DNA from: Flavobacteriia bacterium | Lineage (GTDB): Bacteria > Bacteroidota > Bacteroidia > Flavobacteriales > Flavobacteriaceae | DNA: 5,982 nucleotides | Assembly: GCA_003973375.1 (NCBI GenBank) | Contig: QNYL01000029.1 | Span: forward strand, 1-5,982 | Direction of reading: 5' to 3' | In this document: in pieces, positions 1 to 5,982 of the stretch | Layout: every line of letters begins with the position of its first letter | Numbering within the stretch: position 1 is the first letter of the stretch | Program-made: the position numbers and the translations under genes | The notes under the pieces: generated by a model | Database searches by the model: none | What the model was told of the DNA's origin: nothing | Seen by the model: the letters and a program-made list of their open reading frames with translations, nothing else

Positions 1-1231
1 CCACTCCATATTTAAGTTTATTTTTTCCAAGAAAATAGGTAAAATCAAGTCCCATATTAAAACCTCCTATTTCGCTACTTCTTGGATTTAACGATCCATC
101 AACCAGCTCAATTCGATAATTTGAGTAAGAAACATTTCCCGATATTAATGTGGGAGATGACCCTGGAACAATTGCAAATTTCATTCCTCCCCCATACGAC
201 TTCCACTCATAATTTTGAATAGAACGATAACTTACTTGGTCATTAAAATTAAAACCAAAAATATCTGCTCGAGAACCATTCGCCGAATTAAATGACAGTT
301 TTCCATAAAAGTCAGAAAAGGTAAAAGGTAATCCTGAACCGTTATTTACGTAGGGATAAATTGTTTTCGATGTTTTATCAATATAAGATTTCTTTGCAGA
401 AAGGATATAAGAAATACTATTCGAGTTATCGTCTTTAGCTTTTACCAAAGGTCCTTCAAGAAGCAATTTCATTCCAAAAGTATTCACATCAACTTTCCCT
501 GACTGTCTTACAGGATTTCCGTAGCGAGTAGAAATATCCATCACTGACGATATTCTACCTCCATATTCAGCTCCAAAACCACCTGTATAAACATCAGCAT
601 TACTAATGATATCAGCATCAAATACTGAGAATAAACCAATGGAATGGAATGGATTATAAACAGTCATTCCATCAAGCAATACAAGATTCTGCACAGGAGT
701 ACCTCCTCGAATGTAAAGCTGCCCTCCTTGGTCACCCGTAAACACTACTCCTGGAACAACCTGCAAATACTGAGCGATATCAGCTTGTCCACCTATTGCG
801 GGTAATTGTTTAAGTTGTTTCGGTGTAATTTTAGTAATGGATGTAGTTGGATCAAGTTGGCGAGTTTGACGCCCTGCCGAAATCGTAGCTCCTTCAATAT
901 CATAAGCCCCTTTCTTAAGAACAAACTTCTCGTAATGAACCTCACCTGCTTTTAAGGTAACCTTTTTCCGTAATGTATCAAACCCAATATAAGTAATCAA
1001 AATAGTGTAACTACCTGGAACCACCTTTGAGATTGTAAAATGACCATTAACATCCGTTACTGCACCATAACTTGTTCCTTCAAGCTGCACATTAGTATAT
1101 AGCACAGGTTGTTGCGTTTTCTTTTCGTAAACACTTCCTCGTACAGTTGCATAATCATCCTGACTATAACCATAAACAGTAATCGTCAAGAAGAAAAAAA
1201 GGAAGATTGGATAACGTAATACATTAATCAT
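1..1231 (-). CDS. TonB-dependent outer-membrane receptor, N-terminal part (3' end beyond window)
   Basis: Reading the minus strand from the ATG at 1231-1229 gives 410 codons with no stop before the window edge. The product would take up a substrate across the outer membrane using TonB energy; the substrate cannot be told. Residues 1-24 look like a signal peptide (hydrophobic run from about residue 8, likely cleavage after GYSQ). Residues about 28-108 are a carboxypeptidase-regulatory-like beta-sandwich (VRGSVYEK, GAVTDVNGHFTI, PGSYTILITYIGFDT). Residues about 130-235 are the plug domain (LQVVPGV, IRGGTPVQNLVLLDGMTVYN, GFGAEYGGRISSVMDI). From about residue 240 the sequence alternates as expected for barrel strands. 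Family members usually have 700-1000 residues, so about half is missing. The plug is of the non-SusC style and no SusD partner is visible. The start is chosen because the signal peptide follows at once. It is cut off from the upstream operon by the terminator at 1308-1342. Confidence 0.93.
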   Translation of the reverse strand, partial: MINVLRYPIFLFFFLTITVYGYSQDDYATVRGSVYEKKTQQPVLYTNVQLEGTSYGAVTDVNGHFTISKVVPGSYTILITYIGFDTLRKKVTLKAGEVHYEKFVLKKGAYDIEGATISAGRQTRQLDPTTSITKITPKQLKQLPAIGGQADIAQYLQVVPGVVFTGDQGGQLYIRGGTPVQNLVLLDGMTVYNPFHSIGLFSVFDADIISNADVYTGGFGAEYGGRISSVMDISTRYGNPVRQSGKVDVNTFGMKLLLEGPLVKAKDDNSNSISYILSAKKSYIDKTSKTIYPYVNNGSGLPFTFSDFYGKLSFNSANGSRADIFGFNFNDQVSYRSIQNYEWKSYGGGMKFAIVPGSSPTLISGNVSYSNYRIELVDGSLNPRSSEIGGFNMGLDFTYFLGKNKLKYGV

Positions 1232-1271
1232 AAACTATTGATATTGTGTGTGTACCTATGCAAAACAATTA

Positions 1272-1302
1272 AGTATATATGCTCGCATAATCAGAGCGCA
1301 AA
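1272..1302 (-). promoter_or_regulatory. Tentative Bacteroidota-type promoter for the TonB-dependent receptor
   Basis: On the minus strand a TTTG (1302-1299) is followed after 19 bases by TATATACT (1279-1272), a partial match to the Bacteroidota -7 element TAnnTTTG. An alternative -7 candidate is TTGTTTTG at 1268-1261, which matches better but lacks a well-spaced -33 TTTG. A promoter is expected here because a strong terminator ends just upstream and the receptor starts at 1231, which would leave a leader of some 30-40 bases. The placement is by eye in A/T-rich DNA and is weak. Confidence 0.22.
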
Positions 1303-1307
1303 GATGC

Positions 1308-1342
1308 AAAAAAAGTGCGAACAATCAATATTATTCGCACTT
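1308..1342 (-). terminator. Rho-independent terminator closing the Sia-like operon
   Basis: A perfect 9-bp inverted repeat, AAGTGCGAA (1313-1321) and TTCGCACTT (1334-1342), encloses a 12-base loop. Read on the minus strand the second arm runs straight into T residues (seven in a row counting the two in the stem). It starts 39 bases after the TAA stop of the 177-residue membrane protein (1382-1384) and ends 76 bases before the receptor start, so it separates the two transcription units. On the plus strand the hairpin is followed by GCCATTTC, not a T run, so it is directional. Confidence 0.85.
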
Positions 1343-1381
1343 GCCATTTCAAAATATTTGAAAATAATTATTAAAGATTTC

Positions 1382-1915
1382 TTAGACTTTCTTAGTTACA
1401 ATTTTCGATTCCTCAATCTGTTTTTTTCTCGCTTTCTTAAGCATATATTTATTAGTTAAATCTTCACCTGGTTTAATAAGAATTGCAACTATCAATTTAA
1501 GCCCCAAACCTACAAAAGGATATTGTGAATTTGGGAAATGGCTATCTATAATTGGTTCAATCCAAGCTTCAGAGACAATAAAAAGCGCAATAGCCACAAT
1601 CATTACGATAATAGCAGATTTCCGACCAATTTTAGCTTCTGCTAAGGCGTCTATTGTTTCATTTAGCTTAATATTAGTTTCATTTAGCGCATAATTAGTC
1701 TGCTCCAGCTTTTCATTCGTTTTATTTAATTTACGCTGTAAGCGATCGCTAATTTTTGTGATAATCTTAACCTGATTAACTAATTCTTCATAGTTCTCAA
1801 TAAGATCTTTTGTTTGTAGTTGTAATTCCTCTTTAGTATAATCACTACTAGCCATGAACTCCTTGGCTTTTTGAAGAAAATCAACCTCTCTTTGATATAT
1901 GCTTTTTTTAGCCAT
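1382..1915 (-). CDS. Coiled-coil protein with two membrane segments, in the SiaD (effector) position
   Basis: The product has 177 residues and I do not recognise a named family. Residues about 28-95 are helical and coiled coil. The segment at 42-65 (YEELVNQVKIITKISDR, then LQRKLNK) resembles the stalk helix that precedes the catalytic domain in some GGDEF and nucleotide-cyclase proteins. Residues 63-93 form strict heptads with Leu at 63, 70, 77, 84 and 91 and Asn at 67, 74 and 81, a pattern that favours a parallel dimer. Residues 101-118 and about 133-148 are hydrophobic membrane segments, making a hairpin with a short loop. The basic tail (KYMLKKARKK) and basic residues before the first segment suggest both ends are cytoplasmic. 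There is no GGDEF, EAL, HD or other catalytic domain. The start lies 16 bases after the SiaC stop, so it is almost surely co-transcribed. Inferred role: membrane target or anchor for the SiaC-like protein. That it is a real gene is much surer than its function. Confidence 0.88.
   Translation of the reverse strand: MAKKSIYQREVDFLQKAKEFMASSDYTKEELQLQTKDLIENYEELVNQVKIITKISDRLQRKLNKTNEKLEQTNYALNETNIKLNETIDALAEAKIGRKSAIIVMIVAIALFIVSEAWIEPIIDSHFPNSQYPFVGLGLKLIVAILIKPGEDLTNKYMLKKARKKQIEESKIVTKKV
1656..1697 (-). repeat. 21-bp tandem repeat encoding coiled-coil heptads
   Basis: Two adjacent 21-base units (1656-1676 and 1677-1697 on the plus strand) both begin GTTTCATTTAGC and match at 17 of 21 positions. 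More diverged units seem to continue to about 1739. Each unit encodes one heptad of the coiled coil (for example TNIKLNE), so the repeat is in frame and suggests lengthening of the helix by duplication. Confidence 0.6.
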
Positions 1916-1931
1916 CAGTCTTTATCTACAA

Positions 1932-2315
1932 TCAATCTTCCTCTACTGAAATTAATGTAAAAGGCAATCCACTAACATCCTCGTAATCTTCACCCGTTTC
2001 CATCATTTCCTCATCATCTTCCTCATAATACCACTCTACCAATACGTCATACCCATCATTCATAATGTTTTTCACACGCTTTAGAATTTCAAGAATATAC
2101 TTTGAAGAACTTGTATTAAAATACTCAAGATTCACTTTAACTACTGTCTTCGAAGCAGGATTCTTAGAATACTCATCAAGCCAGGATAATACAGGATTAA
2201 AAAAATCAAATGTATTTTCAGGAATAGAACGCCCCATAATTTCTAAAACTCCTGACTCTGCATCAAATTTAATTTCAGGCGTTTGTTTACTTCTTTCTAT
2301 AAAAAAATTATCCAT
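1932..2315 (-). CDS. SiaC-family regulatory phosphoprotein (DUF1987)
   Basis: The product has 127 residues, the usual size of this family. It is expected to be the phosphorylated switch of the module: in Pseudomonas aeruginosa SiaC is phosphorylated by SiaB, dephosphorylated by SiaA, and in the unphosphorylated form binds and activates the diguanylate cyclase SiaD. Family marks seen here are the opening TPEIKFDAESGVLEIMGRS, the conserved LEYFNTSSSKYILEIL (residues 63-78), and the acidic stretch after WYYEEDD (residues 95-113). Thr68 lies in the NTSS motif and corresponds, as I recall it, to the phosphorylated threonine of SiaC. The fold is like STAS/anti-anti-sigma proteins, cytoplasmic, with no membrane segment. 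The gene starts 46 bases after the SiaB-like stop and ends 16 bases before the membrane coiled-coil gene. The leader has no Shine-Dalgarno motif, only A-rich sequence. Confidence 0.93.
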   Translation of the reverse strand: MDNFFIERSKQTPEIKFDAESGVLEIMGRSIPENTFDFFNPVLSWLDEYSKNPASKTVVKVNLEYFNTSSSKYILEILKRVKNIMNDGYDVLVEWYYEEDDEEMMETGEDYEDVSGLPFTLISVEED

Positions 2316-2361
2316 TTCTATTTATATTTTATCAAATATGTTTCTTAATATAATTATCTAT

Positions 2362-2925
2362 TTATGCCATTTCCATGGCTTTTTTCTTTTTAGCTCCGAT
2401 ACGTACTTTGAAATCGAAAAAACTGGTATCATCATTAACCTTTGTAAAATGATATTCTAGCTTTTCGCCCGATTTCCTTGCCATATCAATCATTCCTAAA
2501 TTAGCCCCTCCTTTACTAGAGATTTGATTATTGTCAAGTATTTCTCTATAAAACTGCCTTAGCTCATCTTTCGACAAGGAGTTCACTTTATCAAGGCGAG
2601 CCTTGAGCATCTCCACATTCTCGTTTTTAATAAAATTACCTGTAACAATATTATAATAACCATCAAGGAAATACATCTCAAGCATTGCTTTTCGTGTCAT
2701 CTCTTGGCCAGGCAATTCAGCTTCTGCGTGGTGATATAGGTTCTGCATGCATTCTACCAAAACATTGAAAACTTTTTTCTTAACACTACTTTTGGCTTCC
2801 TCAGCTTCAAGGCGCGTTTCCATTATTTGGAGTACCATCGTAATAATTTCGGAAGTAATCTCACCCTTAAAGGATAAAATTATATGATTATCCATCATTG
2901 AGCGAAATTTGCTGTAAATATTCAT
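2362..2925 (-). CDS. SiaB-family protein kinase (DUF6272, GHKL-like)
   Basis: The product has 187 residues and no membrane segment. By family it is the cytoplasmic kinase that phosphorylates the SiaC-like protein, acting against the phosphatase encoded just upstream. The sequence shows a degenerate GHKL ATPase pattern: an N-box-like helix at residues 53-66 (FNVLVECMQNLYHH, with Glu58 and Asn62) and a glycine-rich ATP-lid-like segment at 138-144 (KGGANLG). The opening region (MDNHIILSFKGEIT) is also typical of the family. The C-terminal end is basic (KKKK at 179-182). An alternative start at Met10 or Met11 would lie right at the family core, so the exact N-terminus is not certain; the ATG at 2925 is kept because it is the longest start inside the gap after the phosphatase gene. 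It follows the sensor-phosphatase stop by 60 bases and precedes the SiaC-like gene by 46, fitting one operon. Kinase activity is inferred from the family. Confidence 0.88.
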   Translation of the reverse strand: MNIYSKFRSMMDNHIILSFKGEITSEIITMVLQIMETRLEAEEAKSSVKKKVFNVLVECMQNLYHHAEAELPGQEMTRKAMLEMYFLDGYYNIVTGNFIKNENVEMLKARLDKVNSLSKDELRQFYREILDNNQISSKGGANLGMIDMARKSGEKLEYHFTKVNDDTSFFDFKVRIGAKKKKAMEMA

Positions 2926-2985
2926 AATCGTGATTAATTCATTACAATTTTGGGACTAAATTACAAAAAAAATTTCAATATATTT

Positions 2986-5982
2986 TTAAAATCCTACTCC
3001 AATTACTAAAACATCATCTATCTGCTCATAATCGCCAATCCATTGATCGAAACGCTGCTTTAATGTAGCATGCATTTCTTCTTGACTCTTTCCTGTCAAC
3101 TCAAGAAGAATATCCTTAAACTTTCTAGACATCAGCTTTCTACCTTTCGGTCCACCAAACTGATCAATATATCCATCGGTTGTAATAATAAGCAAATCAC
3201 CTTTATCTATTTTAATCACTTTAGTTTTAAATTCCTTATTCATTCGCTCAGATATTCCGATGGGCATACGTTCTGGTTTTACCTCAATCAATCTGTTTTT
3301 GTATGTTGAATATTTAAAATCATAGGAAATATCCTCTTCCTTAAAAGCTTTTTCTTTTATGATATATAATGAGTTATAAGCTCCTGCATATTCTACCACT
3401 TGATTTCTCAGATCGATATTCAATAATGCTATATCCAGACCATCTTTACTATCCCATTCACTCCCTGTACCCTGAGCCATATTATCAACTACATCTTTTC
3501 GCAACTGATTTAACACCCTACCAGGCTCTATAATATGCTTTTCTTTTACTATTTTATTTAGCGAACTAATACTAATCATGCTCATAAAAGCACCCGGAAC
3601 TCCATGGCCTGTACAATCAGCTGCCGCAAGTAAAACCCGACCATTTTCTTTTGCAAACCAATAAAAATCACCACTCACAATATCTTTTGGTCTGTAAAAA
3701 ACAAAACTATGTTTTAATGCATTAGAAATCTTTTCTTTAGATGGCATTAAAGCCGATTGAATTCGTTTCGCATAGTTTATACTATCTGTAATATCTTTAT
3801 TTTTCTTTGCCAACAATGAATTCTTTTCCCCTATTTGCTTGGTACGCATGGCCACTCTAGATTCAAGAACTGCTTTTTCAACTTTTAGCTTACGCTCACG
3901 AACTTTAACAAAAATAAAAACGAACACCACCAAAGAGCCCGAAATAATAGCGTAAAACCAAAGGGTTTTCCAAAACGGAGGATTGATAATAAAGCTAAAA
4001 CTTGCTGGTTCCGTATTCCAAAAACCCGAATTATTTCGCGCTAAAACCTTAAAAGTATATTTGCCTGGTGACAAAGATGGATAGCTTGCATACGACTGCT
4101 CAGTAACAGGTTGCCATGTTACATCGGCACCTTCTAGCATTACCTTATAACGCACTTTCTCTGCATCAGATATACATATTGCTTTATAATGTATAATGAG
4201 TGAATTATATGAATAATCCAAAATGGCTACTTTATTCAAATCTTGATTTACTAAATCAACTTGTACTTGGGTAATATTGGTTTTGGGTGGATACTGATTA
4301 AGTCGAAGTTTTTCAGGGTTCATCTTAGTTACACCATTGGAAGTCCCAAAATAAATCTCCCCTTTTTCATTTTTAAACGAGGCATTAGGTCGAACCTCTA
4401 CGCCTACAAATCCTTCTTTCTCTCCATAATAAACTACGCGATTCAAATCATCACGAAATTCAAAAAGCCCCTTGGGAGTTCCAATAAAAACATTATTCCC
4501 ATCGGATTCCAAAGTACTTATAAGCCCTGATGTAATACCACTTTCTTCAGATAATGTTTTTTGTAATTTACCATCTTTGATAATAATCACCCCTCTGCCT
4601 TCGGTACCAACCCATATCGCACCATCCTCTGTCTCAGTAAAACAAGTTGCTGTAAACATCATACCCAAAGGCAATTTCCTCACATCTGCACCTTTTATTG
4701 TCGATAAGCCTTTTGCTCTTGAGCCAATCCAAACTGTACCATCACTTGAGGTAAACAGCGCTGTAATATCATTGCCTGCAAGACCATTTGTTTGAGTTAA
4801 AAAATCGATTTTCCGATTATCTATTTCATAATATATCAATCCCTCTGAAGCTCCAATAAATAGATTATTATCATGATCAATCGTCATGGCTGAAACATTT
4901 CCATTGGAAGCATCCATCACATAGCGATTTACAAGATAATTATATTCAAATTTTCTTTTTTGACTGTTATAGGTAGTAACTCCACCACCCCAAGTACCAA
5001 TCCATATATCCTTTTTCCTATCGCAAAGGATAAATCGAATATTATTCGACATCAAGTTCGCTTCATCATCAGCTTCTATATGTTTTAGACTTTTTTTATT
5101 CTCACAATCATCTTCTCCATAAAGCCATATTCCAGACTCACTTCCAAACCAACAATCATTTTTTATTTGACATATACTAGTTATATGAACAGCATGATCT
5201 GGTGAAAATTTAGTAAAATGTTCGAAGGCATCTCCTTTATAAATAAAAATACCATTATTACGACTCCCAATCAGAATATTTCCCTCGTAATCCTCATAAA
5301 TACAACGAATTTTGGAGGCTGCAAGACCATTCTCTTTATTAAATATTTTCAGTTTACCCTGGTTAATCGTAGTTATTCCTCCACCCCAGGTACCAACCCA
5401 AATGGTATTTTCTCTATCTTGATATAAATAGCTAACCCAATTTTTAGATAAGCCATCTCTGTGGTCATACACTTGTAGCTTTTTTCCTTGATCCATAAAA
5501 TGGTACAGACCTCCATTATAGGTACCTACCCACAAGGAAGCATCATTTGCTTCAAGAATGGTAATCACAGGAAAATACTCAGGCCAATCGGGTATTCTGT
5601 TTTTTATAAATCCAAAGCTATTTTTTTCTTTATCCCAATATTTTACACCAAAATCTGTAATAAACAACAAACCATATTTCTTAGTATAGCAAATATTGGA
5701 AACACGATCGCTCAAACCTTCAGCTCCAGCAAAGTGTTCTATCTCGAAGGAATTAGGATTATCATAGGGATTATTAATACGAAAAACACCATTATTATAG
5801 GTTGAAACCCATAATTGATTCTCTGCATCTGCTACGATGCTTGTGATATCCGCAGTAACACCCTCAATACTTCGATCATGAAATTCACCATTAATATAAT
5901 ATGTCAGGCCTCCCCCCACATGTCCAAACCAAACGCCACCAACACTATCTTGATAGATGGCTTTCATTCCATTTTCAGCAGT
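2986..5982 (-). CDS. Propeller sensor with SpoIIE/PP2C phosphatase output (SiaA-like), 5' partial
   Basis: The frame is open through the window edge, giving 998 visible residues (numbered here from the edge); an ATG at 5967 sits inside a propeller blade and is unlikely to be the true start. Residues 1 to about 560 hold 13 Reg_prop-type blade motifs such as WVGTWGGGITTI (W195) and WIGTWGGGVTTY (W327), expected to form two seven-bladed periplasmic propellers. Residues about 569-667 are a Y_Y_Y domain (SPGKYTFKVLARN). Residues 674-692 are one membrane helix, followed by a basic coiled coil to about 735. From IQSALMP (741-747) to the end is a complete SpoIIE/PP2C phosphatase, with likely metal-binding Asp772 (GDFYW), Asp789 (DCTGHG), Asp936 (TTDGY) and Asp989/990 (DDVLVIG). 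The expected role is to sense a periplasmic signal and dephosphorylate the SiaC-like protein. The layout matches hybrid two-component sensors, but with a phosphatase replacing the histidine kinase. The missing part is probably a signal peptide and about one blade. Confidence 0.95.
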   Translation of the reverse strand, partial: TAENGMKAIYQDSVGGVWFGHVGGGLTYYINGEFHDRSIEGVTADITSIVADAENQLWVSTYNNGVFRINNPYDNPNSFEIEHFAGAEGLSDRVSNICYTKKYGLLFITDFGVKYWDKEKNSFGFIKNRIPDWPEYFPVITILEANDASLWVGTYNGGLYHFMDQGKKLQVYDHRDGLSKNWVSYLYQDRENTIWVGTWGGGITTINQGKLKIFNKENGLAASKIRCIYEDYEGNILIGSRNNGIFIYKGDAFEHFTKFSPDHAVHITSICQIKNDCWFGSESGIWLYGEDDCENKKSLKHIEADDEANLMSNNIRFILCDRKKDIWIGTWGGGVTTYNSQKRKFEYNYLVNRYVMDASNGNVSAMTIDHDNNLFIGASEGLIYYEIDNRKIDFLTQTNGLAGNDITALFTSSDGTVWIGSRAKGLSTIKGADVRKLPLGMMFTATCFTETEDGAIWVGTEGRGVIIIKDGKLQKTLSEESGITSGLISTLESDGNNVFIGTPKGLFEFRDDLNRVVYYGEKEGFVGVEVRPNASFKNEKGEIYFGTSNGVTKMNPEKLRLNQYPPKTNITQVQVDLVNQDLNKVAILDYSYNSLIIHYKAICISDAEKVRYKVMLEGADVTWQPVTEQSYASYPSLSPGKYTFKVLARNNSGFWNTEPASFSFIINPPFWKTLWFYAIISGSLVVFVFIFVKVRERKLKVEKAVLESRVAMRTKQIGEKNSLLAKKNKDITDSINYAKRIQSALMPSKEKISNALKHSFVFYRPKDIVSGDFYWFAKENGRVLLAAADCTGHGVPGAFMSMISISSLNKIVKEKHIIEPGRVLNQLRKDVVDNMAQGTGSEWDSKDGLDIALLNIDLRNQVVEYAGAYNSLYIIKEKAFKEEDISYDFKYSTYKNRLIEVKPERMPIGISERMNKEFKTKVIKIDKGDLLIITTDGYIDQFGGPKGRKLMSRKFKDILLELTGKSQEEMHATLKQRFDQWIGDYEQIDDVLVIGVGF

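Noticed and set aside
1238..1459. Plus-strand open frame of 73 codons over the terminator
   Set aside because: It spans the receptor leader, the terminator hairpin and the antisense of the 177-residue gene; the composition is what A/T-rich DNA gives by chance.
1382..1915. Divergent or truncated SiaD with a degraded GGDEF domain
   Set aside because: After the coiled coil the sequence goes directly into two membrane segments and a basic tail; no GGDEF remnant is seen before the terminator.
2316..2361. CATATTTG, similar to the Bacteroidota -7 element, before the SiaC-like gene
   Set aside because: There is no -33 TTTG at a suitable distance and the gap is only 46 bases in A/T-rich DNA, so an internal promoter is not supported.
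2065..2460. Plus-strand open frame of 131 codons
   Set aside because: It runs antisense across the SiaC- and SiaB-like genes, which have clear family matches; its protein has no recognisable features.
2967..2987. A/T-only inverted repeat (AAAAAT and ATTTTT) with a T run after the sensor-phosphatase gene
   Set aside because: The 6-bp stem has no G-C pair and overlaps the stop codon; it is too weak to call a terminator or attenuator between the first two genes.
4261..5805. Several plus-strand open frames of 69-107 codons
   Set aside because: All are antisense to the propeller-coding region, overlap one another, and show no domain or start signal.
5965..5967. ATG as the start of the sensor-phosphatase gene
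   Set aside because: The frame stays open to the window edge and the ATG lies inside a blade repeat with no signal peptide after it, so the true start is upstream of the window.

Overview
The window is a low-GC (roughly one third G+C by eye) piece of a Bacteroidota chromosome. Three things point there: a TonB-dependent receptor with an N-terminal carboxypeptidase-regulatory-like domain, a sensor built from Reg_prop propeller blades plus a Y_Y_Y domain, and start codons without Shine-Dalgarno motifs in A/T-rich leaders. A more precise taxonomic placement is not supportable from this sequence alone. All five genes lie on the minus strand, so transcription runs from high to low coordinates.

Positions 5982 to 1308 hold what looks like one operon. 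First comes a large membrane sensor whose 5' end lies outside the window: periplasmic double propeller, Y_Y_Y domain, one membrane helix, cytoplasmic coiled coil, and a SpoIIE/PP2C-type phosphatase (SiaA-like). Next are a SiaB-family protein with a GHKL kinase-like fold (2362-2925), a SiaC/DUF1987 phosphoprotein (1932-2315), and an unrecognised 177-residue coiled-coil protein with two membrane segments (1382-1915). Gaps are 60, 46 and 16 bp, and a clear intrinsic terminator at 1308-1342 closes the unit.

This is a partner-switch module related to SiaA-SiaB-SiaC of Pseudomonas aeruginosa, where the kinase SiaB and the phosphatase SiaA set the phosphorylation state of SiaC, and unphosphorylated SiaC activates the diguanylate cyclase SiaD. 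Here the input is an HTCS-style propeller sensor, and no GGDEF protein is present. The fourth gene sits in the effector position and encodes a membrane-anchored coiled coil whose N-terminal half resembles a cyclase stalk. The inferred circuit is: periplasmic ligand, then phosphatase, then SiaC dephosphorylation, then binding to the membrane coiled-coil protein. The last step is a hypothesis.

Positions 1-1231 hold the first 410 codons of a TonB-dependent outer-membrane receptor, transcribed in the same direction but separated from the operon by the terminator and a short gene-free stretch (1232-1307) that probably carries its own promoter. There is no gene-free stretch over 300 bases, and no RNA gene, CRISPR array or mobile element was seen.
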